DNA of 8,518 nucleotides. It comes from an uncultured Fusobacteriaceae bacterium. GTDB lineage: Bacteria > Fusobacteriota > Fusobacteriia > Fusobacteriales > Fusobacteriaceae. The stretch lies in assembly GCA_947072715.1 (NCBI GenBank), contig CAMTJB010000033.1, positions 1 through 8,518 on the forward strand. The letters are read 5' to 3'. Made by a program: the position numbers and the translations under genes. Of this stretch, positions 1 through 6,263 are shown piece after piece. Position 1 is the first letter of the stretch, and every line of letters begins with the position of its first letter. Below the pieces are notes generated by a model. That model was not told where the DNA came from. It saw nothing but the letters and a program-made list of their open reading frames with translations, and did not search any database.

Positions 1-202
1 AATATTAGCAGATGAGCCTACAGGGAACTTAGACAGCAAATCAGAAGAGGAGATTATGAATCTTTTCCAAGAGTTGAATAATCAAGGTAAAACTATAATA
101 ATTGTTAGTCATGAACCTGAGATAGCTAAATATTGCAAAAGAATAATAATCTTTAAAGATGGAAATATTATAAGTGATGGTGAAAGTAAAAAAAATGGAT
201 AA
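1..202 (+). CDS. ABC transporter ATP-binding protein, C-terminal fragment (LolD/MacB class)
   Basis: The reading frame enters from the left edge (first full codon at base 2) and ends at TAA 200-202, leaving about 66 C-terminal residues. The fragment opens with ILADEPTGNLD, the Walker B / D-loop segment typical of ABC ATPases of the MacB/LolD/FtsE group, and continues to IIIVSHE, the H-loop histidine that contacts the ATP gamma-phosphate. Walker A and the LSGGQ signature would lie left of the window. The subunit should sit on the cytoplasmic face and power the permease encoded immediately downstream, whose likely ATG at 195 lies inside this gene (8-bp overlap), indicating translational coupling. 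Family assignment is firm from motifs and context; the transported substrate cannot be told. Confidence 0.93.
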   Translation, partial: ILADEPTGNLDSKSEEEIMNLFQELNNQGKTIIIVSHEPEIAKYCKRIIIFKDGNIISDGESKKNG

Positions 203-1421
203 TTTAGAAATTATTAAAGTTTCGGTAAAAAATTTAAAAAGTAATAAAATCAGATCTTTTCTTACAATGCTAGGTATAATAATTGGTATCTCCTCTGTTA
301 TTACAATGTCCTCTATTGGTAAAGGGGGACAACGGAGTATTACTGGTAATCTAAAAAATGGTGGTTACGGAAAGTTTTCTGTCTCACTTAATAAAGGTGA
401 TGAAAATTTTAGATGGAAATACTTAATCAATGAAGAGATTGTAGAAAAACTAAAAGAAAAAAATTCATTTAAAAACATAAGTCCAGATATAAGTCTAAAA
501 ATGACAACTAAGATAAAAGGGAGAAAAGAGTTTCTTTTTACTGAAGTTTCTACTCCTGAGTATGAAGAGATACAGCCTTTAGATATAATTGCAGGAAGAA
601 ACTTTATCCCTTTAGACTATATGAGTGGGGAAAAAAATGCTGTAATTGATAATGTTACTGCTAGTCAGCTTTTTGGTAAACCTGAAAGTTCTATTGGAAA
701 AACACTTGAAGTTGTAAAAGATATAAAAGGTAATAGTAAAACCTTTACAGTTATAGGTGTTATGAAAAATCCTGTTGAAGAGTTAATTAAAGTTATGGGG
801 GGAAAAAGAGTTCCTAGATATATGAGAATTCCTCTTAAAACATATGAAAAAAATTACAAAGCAATAGGTGAAGGGTATACAGGATTACTGATTGAATCAG
901 CAGATCCTAACAATATAGCTAAAGACATGAAATTAATGACTGAGTATTTGGAAAATATAACTGGAATAAAGGATTTATATGAGGTTAATATAAAAAATAC
1001 AGGAACAGAATCCTTTGATAAAATTTTAACAACTCTTAATATATTTGTAAGTTTTGTTGCTAGTATCTCTTTGTTTGTTGGGGGAATAGGAGTAATGAAT
1101 ATAATGCTAGTAAGTGTTATAGAAAGAACTAAGGAGATTGGAATAAGAAAAGCTATTGGAGCCACTAATAGAGATATTTTAACGCAATTTTTAATAGAAT
1201 CAATTATCTTAACTGGACTGGGAGGAATACTTGGAGTTATTTTTGGAATCTTACTTGGGTATTCCGTGGGTTATTTTGTAGAAATTCAACCTATTTTTAC
1301 TCTATCATCAGTTATTATATCTCTTATTGTTTCTACTGCGATCGGTATTATATTTGGAGTTGCTCCTGCTAAAAAAGCTGCTCAACTTAATCCTATCGAT
1401 GCTTTAAGAAGTGAAGGATAA
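195..1421 (+). CDS. MacB-like ABC transporter permease (MacB_PCD + FtsX domains)
   Basis: Inner-membrane permease of about 408 residues, the usual size for stand-alone MacB-type permeases. It has an N-terminal cytoplasmic helix (KNLKSNKIRSFLTMLGIIIGI, the classic entry to TM1, residues ~12-42), then a ~230-residue extracytoplasmic MacB_PCD domain. A C-terminal FtsX domain follows with three membrane helices (about 280-305, 335-360 and 372-395). The segment ERTKEIGIRKAIGA near residue 310 is the family's conserved cytoplasmic loop after TM2, which contacts the ATPase. The frame is open upstream to a GTG at 174, with an ATG at 177. ATG 195 is preferred because it gives the standard MacB N-terminus and has GGTGAAAG 8 nt upstream. 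MacB systems use force from ATP hydrolysis to move periplasmic substrates (macrolides, peptides, toxins, lipoproteins) with a MacA-like adaptor. No adaptor gene is visible, so the substrate is unknown. Confidence 0.93.
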   Translation: MDNLEIIKVSVKNLKSNKIRSFLTMLGIIIGISSVITMSSIGKGGQRSITGNLKNGGYGKFSVSLNKGDENFRWKYLINEEIVEKLKEKNSFKNISPDISLKMTTKIKGRKEFLFTEVSTPEYEEIQPLDIIAGRNFIPLDYMSGEKNAVIDNVTASQLFGKPESSIGKTLEVVKDIKGNSKTFTVIGVMKNPVEELIKVMGGKRVPRYMRIPLKTYEKNYKAIGEGYTGLLIESADPNNIAKDMKLMTEYLENITGIKDLYEVNIKNTGTESFDKILTTLNIFVSFVASISLFVGGIGVMNIMLVSVIERTKEIGIRKAIGATNRDILTQFLIESIILTGLGGILGVIFGILLGYSVGYFVEIQPIFTLSSVIISLIVSTAIGIIFGVAPAKKAAQLNPIDALRSEG

Positions 1422-1430
1422 TAAGGATAG

Positions 1431-1495
1431 AATTCTTTTTCAAAAAAGAAAACCTTATTAGAGTGTGGTTATGGTACCAACACCCTAATAAGGTT
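1431..1495 (-). terminator. Intrinsic terminator after the carbonic anhydrase gene (possibly also weakly bidirectional)
   Basis: Inverted repeat AACCTTATTAG (1451-1461) / CTAATAAGGTT (1485-1495), extended inward by GTGT/ACAC after one mismatch. On the - strand the stem is followed by a U-rich run (complement of 1450-1431, TTCTTTTTT...), as expected for rho-independent termination of the gene ending at 1572. On the + strand the stem is followed by CTTCCC and no U tract, so it probably stops the convergent MacB operon only weakly, if at all. Confidence 0.8.
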
Positions 1496-1571
1496 CTTCC
1501 CTGAATAATATATAACATAATATTCATTTATTTTAATATAGCATTTCTATTTTTAGAAATTTATAAATAAT

Positions 1572-2300
1572 TTATTCCCAAACAATAGAACCATCTAACA
1601 TATATTTTCCTACTACTATTTGTACCTCTTTTTGGTCCACTTTAGCTTTTATTGCACTATTCTTTAAAATTTCAGTTTTCATAGCTCTAGCATTTTCAAC
1701 TGTTACCATTTCTTTAAATTCTAAATCAGATACTTTATGATTTTTATGTTCTGTTTTTACAGTAGCAATACTTGGAGTAATTTTTTCAATTATACTGTTA
1801 ATTGAAGATTCTTTAGGTAATGTCATTTTTTTATTATTAATATCTACTGCTGAATGAACTGCTCCACAACTCTCGTGTCCTAATATAACTATTAGAGGAG
1901 TTTTTAATGCTATTACAGCAAATTCAATACTTCCTAATGCATCTTTATCTACAACATTTCCTGCTAATTTAACTTCAAATAAATCTCCTAATCCTTTATT
2001 GAAAATATGAGGAGCAACAACTCTAGAATCAGAACAACTTACTATAGTGGCAATAGGATATTGCCCCGCTTTTAACTCTTGTCTTCTTTCAGAAGATAAA
2101 TCGCTAGGTAAAGACTTATTGTTTATAAATCTCTGATTTCCTTCCTTTAATAATTCTAAAGATCTTTCCGGACTATTAACCTCAACTTTTACCGCTGATG
2201 CTGCTTTTGGTGCTGTTGGTGCTGTTGATGCTGCAGATGTCACAAGACTATTAGTAAAGAAAGATGCTCCTACCATAAGTGACAATATTGCTTTTTTCAT
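1572..2300 (-). CDS. Beta-class carbonic anhydrase with Sec signal peptide
   Basis: A 242-residue zinc enzyme interconverting CO2 and bicarbonate. Visible active-site motifs are CSDSRV (Cys89, with the Asp91-Arg93 dyad) and GHESCGA (His142, Cys145). Cys89, His142 and Cys145 are the expected Zn ligands, and all are intact. The N-terminus MKKAILSLMVGASFFTNSLV is a clear Sec signal (two lysines, hydrophobic core, small residues TSAAS near 21-25 for cleavage). An Ala/Thr/Pro-rich linker to about residue 38 precedes the catalytic fold, so the mature enzyme (~218 aa) should act in the periplasm or outside the cell. The start is fixed by GGAGG (2307-2311) six bases before ATG. The gene is probably monocistronic: terminators lie on both sides and a leader of roughly 100 nt precedes it. 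Most beta-CAs are cytoplasmic, so export is the notable feature. Function is well supported; the physiological role is not visible. Confidence 0.95.
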   Translation of the reverse strand: MKKAILSLMVGASFFTNSLVTSAASTAPTAPKAASAVKVEVNSPERSLELLKEGNQRFINNKSLPSDLSSERRQELKAGQYPIATIVSCSDSRVVAPHIFNKGLGDLFEVKLAGNVVDKDALGSIEFAVIALKTPLIVILGHESCGAVHSAVDINNKKMTLPKESSINSIIEKITPSIATVKTEHKNHKVSDLEFKEMVTVENARAMKTEILKNSAIKAKVDQKEVQIVVGKYMLDGSIVWE

Positions 2301-2393
2301 AAACTACCTCCATTTTTTATAAAGTATTTTTACATTCATTTTTCTAAATTAAATCACTAGCTGCTTTGAATTCAATTGTAGAAACGTGTTTTA

Positions 2394-2423
2394 ACTATAA
2401 TAAACAATGTATTTGTAGTGTAA
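2394..2423 (-). promoter_or_regulatory. Possible promoter of the carbonic anhydrase gene
   Basis: On the - strand a TATAGT hexamer (2394-2399, 5/6 match to the -10 consensus) lies in the sequence TTTATTATAGTT. The -35 region (GTTACA/TTACAC, around 2418-2424) is a poor match, with 18-19 bp spacing. A-tracts immediately upstream could act as an UP element and compensate. This is a weak call made mainly from position. Confidence 0.3.
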
Positions 2424-2433
2424 CACATTATGA

Positions 2434-2476
2434 TTTTTTTTAAAACGTTTTTTTTGGTTTTTTTACACTTTTTTTT
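2434..2476. other. Phased A/T-tracts, probable intrinsic DNA bend
   Basis: Four homopolymer T runs of 7-8 bases on the + strand occupy 2434-2441, 2448-2455, 2458-2464 and 2469-2476. Their centres are about 14, 10 and 11 bp apart, close to one helical turn for the last three. Runs phased like this bend DNA, and A-tracts directly upstream of a promoter can also bind the RNA polymerase alpha subunit. They sit just upstream of the presumed carbonic anhydrase promoter. Confidence 0.45.
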
Positions 2477-2554
2477 GCCAATATAAAGCTTTTGTACAAA
2501 ATAAACATATACTTAATTGTATCTAATTATATTTTTTATATAGTCTCCTAATAT

Positions 2555-2632
<78 letters not shown>

Positions 2633-2633
2633 A

Positions 2634-3926
2634 TTATACCAATAGACTTAATAGTGATAAAGCTCCGATTACACATAGAGTAAAGTTTATTTTCTTAAAG
2701 TCCCCTAGTAAAATATGAATTATAATATAAGATAAAAATCCTAAAGACATTCCTGAACTGATACTATATGTTAAAGGCATCATGATTATTGTTATAAAAG
2801 CTGGAAACAGAGTTCTAAAATCTGTTATATCTAGCTCATAAATTCCTTTAAACATATAAACTCCTACTATTATAAGTGCTGGAGCTGTTACAAACGCCGG
2901 TACTACTGCTATAACCGGAGTAAAGAATAAAGCTGATGCAAATAACAATGCTGTTACTACTGAGGCTAAACCTGTTCTTGCTCCTGCTGCTACTCCTGAA
3001 GCTGACTCTAAGAATGTAGTTACTGTACTTGTTCCAAGTACTGCTCCTATTATAGTAGACAATACATCTGCATATAACATTTTTCCTAACCCTTGAATTT
3101 TTCCATTCTTATCAGTTAATCCAACTGCTTTAGAACAAGAAATCAGTGTTCCTAATGAATCAAAAAGATCAACAAACATAAATGAAAATATTGGACCTAT
3201 TAAAGAAAATTTTAAAGCTGACATTATATCTAATTTAAATGCTATTGGAGCAATCGAAGGTGGCAATGATATTATTTTCGATGGTAAAATTATATCTCCA
3301 GTCATCATTCCTACGATTGTAGAAACTGTCATACCAATAAGAAGTCCCCCTCTTATTTTTTTTGTTTTTAGTGTTAAAGCAACAAATAATCCTAATAATC
3401 CTATCATTACTTGAGGTGTAAATTTTCCAAGAGATACAATCGTTGCTGGATTAGGTTGAATAAGCCCTAAAGACTTTAACCCTATAAAAGCTATAAATAG
3501 CCCTATTCCACCATTAACTGCAACTTTTAGACATAGAGGAATTGCATTTGCTATTCTTTCTCTAATTCCACCAAATGCTAGAACTAAAAATACAAATCCT
3601 GATAAAAAAACTACTCCTAAAGCTGTTTCCCAAGGGATACCTCTTCCTATAACTAATGAATAAGTAAAGAATGCATTAAGACCCATTCCTGGTGCTAGTG
3701 CAAATGGTGCATTAGCAATAAAAGCTGATAATAAAGTTCCAATTACTGCTGATATTACTGTAACTGATATAAGTGCTCCTTTATCCATTCCAGCTTCTGA
3801 TAATATCATTGGATTTACAAAAATTACATATGACATTGTTAAAAATGTAGTAACTCCACCTATTATTTCTGATTTAACTGTACTTCCTCTTTCTTTAACT
3901 TTGAAAAAACTAACTAAAGCGTTCAT
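2634..3926 (-). CDS. pbuG: Purine (hypoxanthine/guanine) permease, NCS2 / AzgA-like family
   Basis: A 430-residue multi-spanning inner-membrane transporter, full length for the AzgA-like branch of NCS2. Diagnostic segments are FALAPGMGLNAFF (75-87), the FVDLFDSLGTL stretch (251-261) and TSTVTTFLESASGVAAGARTG (about 299-319), which line the nucleobase site in this family. It should import purine bases by proton symport for salvage. The start is ATG 3926 with AGGAGG (3931-3936) four bases upstream. A purine riboswitch with C at the specificity position and an intrinsic terminator precede it, which independently supports guanine or hypoxanthine as substrate and feedback control by purine supply. 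The name pbuG is by analogy; related permeases in this family also take adenine. The gene ends with its own terminator. Confidence 0.93.
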   Translation of the reverse strand: MNALVSFFKVKERGSTVKSEIIGGVTTFLTMSYVIFVNPMILSEAGMDKGALISVTVISAVIGTLLSAFIANAPFALAPGMGLNAFFTYSLVIGRGIPWETALGVVFLSGFVFLVLAFGGIRERIANAIPLCLKVAVNGGIGLFIAFIGLKSLGLIQPNPATIVSLGKFTPQVMIGLLGLFVALTLKTKKIRGGLLIGMTVSTIVGMMTGDIILPSKIISLPPSIAPIAFKLDIMSALKFSLIGPIFSFMFVDLFDSLGTLISCSKAVGLTDKNGKIQGLGKMLYADVLSTIIGAVLGTSTVTTFLESASGVAAGARTGLASVVTALLFASALFFTPVIAVVPAFVTAPALIIVGVYMFKGIYELDITDFRTLFPAFITIIMMPLTYSISSGMSLGFLSYIIIHILLGDFKKINFTLCVIGALSLLSLLV

Positions 3927-4002
3927 TAATCCTCCTGATATATTAAATATTAACTATAAAACCTCTCTAAATTATGTACTCCCTTTAAACTACAAAATTA
4001 TA

Positions 4003-4059
4003 GAAAATAAAAAAGGTCATTTCTCTAACCTACAAAGATAAGGAAGAAAAATAACCTTT
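4003..4059 (-). terminator. Leader terminator of the purine riboswitch expression platform
   Basis: On the - strand, a 15-bp stem is formed by the arms complementary to 4045-4059 and 4012-4026. It is fully paired if two U-G wobbles are allowed. The loop is about 18 nt. The 3' arm runs into TTTTTTATTTTC (complement of 4014-4003). It lies between the aptamer and the permease start codon, exactly where a transcription-terminating expression platform belongs. Confidence 0.85.
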
Positions 4060-4070
4060 AATTGTAAAAT

Positions 4071-4103
4071 AATAAAAAATAATAACTTTTGTTATTTTTT
4101 ATT
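4071..4103 (-). promoter_or_regulatory. AU-rich leader hairpin, candidate switching (anti-terminator) element
   Basis: In the leader RNA, AAUAAAAAAUAAC (complement of 4103-4091) can fold back on GUUAUUAUUUUUUAUU (complement of 4086-4071) across an AAAA loop. The same AAAAAUAAC can instead pair with GUUAUUUUU in the 5' arm of the downstream terminator (complement of 4055-4047). The two pairings exclude each other, so this stretch is a candidate anti-terminator. The pairs are nearly all A-U, and chance complementarity is possible in such AT-rich DNA. Confidence 0.4.
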
Positions 4104-4128
4104 GCTTTCAACATTTGGATATATCTTC

Positions 4129-4194
4129 ACTCATAGCAGCAGATTTTAAGGTATGCCGTAGAAACTCCTAACCATATTATAGGGATATACGAGT
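4129..4194 (-). promoter_or_regulatory. Purine riboswitch aptamer, guanine/hypoxanthine type
   Basis: Read on the - strand this matches the purine riboswitch. P1 is ACUCGUA (4194-4188) with UAUGAGU (4135-4129). The P2 hairpin carries the hallmark loop AAUAUGG. The J2/3 core is AGUUUCUAC, and the P3 loop CCUUAAAA keeps the CC needed for the kissing contact with the GG of loop 2. The junction base just before UAUGAG is C, the position that is C in guanine-sensing and U in adenine-sensing members. P2 and P3 are somewhat degenerate: P3 has a U-C mismatch, and G replaces the usual A before the specificity C. It sits about 200 nt upstream of the purine permease, with a terminator between, so ligand binding should reduce permease transcription. 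The family call is firm; ligand specificity is inferred. Confidence 0.9.
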
Positions 4195-4313
4195 AATAAT
4201 TGTTTTAATCAATGAAATCAAGGCTTTTTGATTTTGTTGCTCTCAATTTGCTCTCATTTCAATAATTTATCTTTTTTTGCTCCTAAAGAGCTTATTAAGA
4301 CTAACAAATATTA
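4195..4313. other. Element/chromosome junction region next to the integrase (likely contains one att site)
   Basis: This 119-bp stretch separates the integrase stop from the riboswitch aptamer. Tyrosine integrase genes usually lie beside one end of the element, so an attachment core is expected here, but it cannot be named without the other end. Visible structures are an inverted repeat AAATCAA/TTGATTT (4215-4221 and 4228-4234, loop GGCTTT), two direct repeats TTGCTCTCA, and a small hairpin GCTC-CTAAA-GAGC (4279-4291). None has a U tract on the - strand, so no integrase-operon terminator is evident. No convincing promoter for the riboswitch leader was found here either, and no tRNA 3' end is recognisable. 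Confidence 0.5.
4237..4256. repeat. Direct repeats TTGCTCTCA x2, possible integrase arm-binding sites
   Basis: TTGCTCTCA occurs at 4237-4245 and 4248-4256, an 11-bp period or one turn of the helix, with a partial third copy TTTGCTCC near 4277-4282. Short direct repeats beside an att core are typical binding sites for the N-terminal arm-binding domain of Tn916/lambda-type integrases. The next gene encodes such an integrase. The role is inferred. Confidence 0.45.
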
Positions 4314-5387
4314 TCACAATTCTTCTAACATTTCAATCATTTTTTCTGAGGCATCTGGATAGAGATGCGAATAGATATTTAAAGTTGTATCTACTTTTTC
4401 ATGTCCTAATCTCTTAGAAATTAACAAAGGATTAATCCCTAAATGAATTAATAAACTAGCATGTGAGTGTCTTAAATCATGAATTCTGATTATTTTAATT
4501 TCTGCTTTATTTGCATAATCTTTCATTAATTTTCTAAAATGTGCAGGGTGATATATAAACAATCTTGTTTCATCATTATATTTATATATCTTAGATACAT
4601 ATTCTTCTAAAATTTTAATAACTTTTTTAGATACCTGGATTACTCTTATACTTCCCTCTGTTTTGGGAGCTGTTACAAGTATCTTTCCTTTAGATTTACT
4701 ATATGTCTTATTTATCGAAATAGTATTCGCCTTAAAATCTATATCCTTGACTGTAAGAGCTAACATTTCACCTAATCTCATACCTGTCCAAAATAATGTA
4801 TTAAAAGCTGTATATGCTTCTATATTTTCCTTTGAATATTCGGAGAACTTATTAAACTCTTCAAGAGTCCATATTTGCATTTCTGAACTTGAAGTCTTTC
4901 CTATACTCTTAGTTTTTGAACAAGGGTTTACCTGAAGCCCATGAAATGATACTGCATAATTTAAAATAGAACTAAGAGTATTATTAATTAACTTTAAATA
5001 AGTTTGACTATATCCTACTTCATCTTTATTTTTATATGATAATAATTTGTTTTGAAAATTTCTAATACTCATAGGAGTTATATCACTTACACTTTCATTT
5101 TTAAAATGAGGAAGTAGTCTTTTTTCGAATATGCCTCTTCTCAAACTTAAAGTTGTCTCTTTAACTCTATGTTTAAGATCTTCAAAATATAACTCGTAAA
5201 GACTTTGAAATTTCATATCAACAGAAAATTCTGATTTAGCTATAAACTCTCTTTCATATTCCAAAGCTTCTTTTTTAGTTTTAAAACCTCTTGTGAACTT
5301 TTGCTTCCTAGTTCCGTGAGAATCAGTATAGTAAAAACGAGCTGTCCATGTTCCATTCAAATCTTTAGTTGCAGGCATTATTATCAC
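4314..5387 (-). CDS. int: Tyrosine recombinase / phage-type integrase
   Basis: A 357-residue site-specific recombinase with three visible parts. The N-terminal arm-binding domain is AP2-like (GTWTARFYYTDSHGTRKQ, about residues 12-50). The SAM-like core-binding domain spans about 60-160, and the catalytic domain 170-345. All catalytic residues are present: Arg204 (TGMRLGEM), Lys242 (APKTEG), His303 and Arg306 (HDLRHSH), His329 (LGHE) and nucleophile Tyr339 (NIYSH). It should catalyse integration and, with the small HTH protein upstream, excision. The start is ambiguous. GTG 5387 has AGGA four bases upstream and overlaps the preceding gene by 23 bp; ATG 5378 gives the more typical MPATKDLNG start but a 13-nt spacing. 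It is last in the element's leftward operon, and the attachment region should lie just beyond its stop. Nothing suggests decay. Confidence 0.95.
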   Translation of the reverse strand: MIIMPATKDLNGTWTARFYYTDSHGTRKQKFTRGFKTKKEALEYEREFIAKSEFSVDMKFQSLYELYFEDLKHRVKETTLSLRRGIFEKRLLPHFKNESVSDITPMSIRNFQNKLLSYKNKDEVGYSQTYLKLINNTLSSILNYAVSFHGLQVNPCSKTKSIGKTSSSEMQIWTLEEFNKFSEYSKENIEAYTAFNTLFWTGMRLGEMLALTVKDIDFKANTISINKTYSKSKGKILVTAPKTEGSIRVIQVSKKVIKILEEYVSKIYKYNDETRLFIYHPAHFRKLMKDYANKAEIKIIRIHDLRHSHASLLIHLGINPLLISKRLGHEKVDTTLNIYSHLYPDASEKMIEMLEEL

Positions 5388-5553
5388 TAATTCCTAACTT
5401 ATCAAATAAGAATCTTTTATTTACTCTACCTCTAATTATTAAATATCCCTTATCTTTCATTTCTTTATTTACATCTTTTATAATCTGATAAGCCTTCCCA
5501 CTCTTTACTCTACAAATTTTTTCAACATCATCAGCAGTCAAAAAATCCCCCAT
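5365..5553 (-). CDS. Excisionase-like small helix-turn-helix protein
   Basis: A 62-residue protein with an N-terminal HTH-like stretch (FLTADDVEKICRVKSGKAYQIIKDVNKEM) followed by GYLIIRGRVNKRFLFDKLG, a probable wing. This pattern is common in small DNA-binding proteins encoded beside tyrosine integrases on Firmicutes and Fusobacteria integrative elements, where they act as recombination directionality factors. The start is ATG 5553 with AAGGAGG seven bases upstream. That SD lies inside the end of the previous gene, whose stop is two bases away. The 3' end overlaps the integrase start, so Xis and Int are probably translationally coupled. The excisionase role is inferred from size, fold and position; a small transcriptional regulator is the alternative. 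Confidence 0.75.
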   Translation of the reverse strand: MGDFLTADDVEKICRVKSGKAYQIIKDVNKEMKDKGYLIIRGRVNKRFLFDKLGISDNNACN

Positions 5554-5555
5554 AT

Positions 5556-6263
5556 TTAAACCTCCTTTTCAAATAAATTTAAATTGTTTTCGTTAACCAT
5601 AAAATCTTCTTTTTCTTTTATAAAAAGCTCAATCTCTTCTATTTCTTTTTTTAAAAATTTAATATTGCTTTTATATTGTGAAATATTATTAGAATTTTTA
5701 ATTAATTTAAGTTTAGATTTTAGTCCCTTAAACTCATTAATGATTTCATCGCTTTCAGCATCTATTACCTCAATTTTTTCTATTTTAATATTATTCTCTA
5801 TAAGACCACTTTGACAAAGCCAATATTTAATTTCATCTACTGATTTAAGACCAAGCTCTGCAATTTCTAAAATTCTTTGGGGCTCTGACAGCTTAGAGGT
5901 TAGTAATTTAACAGCTGTTATACTTAACGAGGAAATCCACAATCTATATTCAGGAGCTTGTATATAAAGCTCATATCGTTTTAAGAGTTCTGATACCTTA
6001 TCTTTATTTAGTCCTATATGCTGATACCATTGCATGAAGGAACCATCTTTTTTTAAGAGAAGTGAAACATCATAAAGTTCTTTACATATCTCAAATATAT
6101 TTTGTGAGTATGATTTAAAAGTTTTAAAAATCATCTCTTCTTTTTTTATAATCTCCTGAATTATATTTTCTTCAATTTCGCAACTTCCGAAATCAAAAGT
6201 AGATTTGTATAGAGGCTTAACTTGTCCTTTTAATTTCTCAAGAGCTGATAAATTTTTATTCAT
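5556..6263 (-). CDS. Putative DNA-binding partition partner (DUF3102-like, ParB position)
   Basis: A 235-residue protein with no certain family assignment. Residues 45-101 (SQNIFEICKELYDVSLLLKK, then GSFMQWYQHIGLNKDKVSELL) resemble the helical and HTH pattern of DUF3102-type phage/plasmid proteins. A second helical region, about 112-149, has SITAVKLLTSKL followed by LKSVDEIKYWL. The C-terminal third (about 172-226) is rich in Lys, Glu, Ile and Leu and should form a coiled coil, often a dimerisation region. ATG 6263 lies within the parA end (ATGAATAA overlap, 8 bp) with GGTGAT upstream. The parA-then-HTH/coiled-coil order is that of plasmid partition cassettes, so it may bind a centromere and stimulate ParA. 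It has no canonical ParB N-terminal CTPase motif. The role is inferred from context. Confidence 0.6.
   Translation of the reverse strand: MNKNLSALEKLKGQVKPLYKSTFDFGSCEIEENIIQEIIKKEEMIFKTFKSYSQNIFEICKELYDVSLLLKKDGSFMQWYQHIGLNKDKVSELLKRYELYIQAPEYRLWISSLSITAVKLLTSKLSEPQRILEIAELGLKSVDEIKYWLCQSGLIENNIKIEKIEVIDAESDEIINEFKGLKSKLKLIKNSNNISQYKSNIKFLKKEIEEIELFIKEKEDFMVNENNLNLFEKEV

Noticed and set aside
174..194. Upstream starts (GTG 174, ATG 177) for the MacB-like permease
   Set aside because: They add a short Lys-rich tail not typical of the family and have a weaker ribosome-binding context than ATG 195; not fully excluded.
854..1165. Open frame on the - strand inside the MacB-like gene
   Set aside because: Antisense shadow of a well-supported permease gene; no ribosome-binding site or recognisable protein.
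4195..4260. tRNA or tmRNA 3' end as the integration target
   Set aside because: No T-arm motif (GGTTCGAATCC-like) or CCA end could be found; the target appears to be intergenic DNA next to the riboswitch.
4279..4291. Hairpin GCTC-CTAAA-GAGC as the integrase operon terminator
   Set aside because: On the - strand the short stem is followed by A residues, not U; the T run lies on the wrong side for this operon.
4663..4935. Open frame on the + strand inside the integrase gene
   Set aside because: Antisense shadow of the integrase catalytic domain.
5584..5814. Open frame on the + strand opposite the coiled-coil end of the ParB-position gene
   Set aside because: Antisense of a Lys/Glu/Ile-rich coiled coil gives a spurious Ser/Phe/Leu-rich frame; no start signals.
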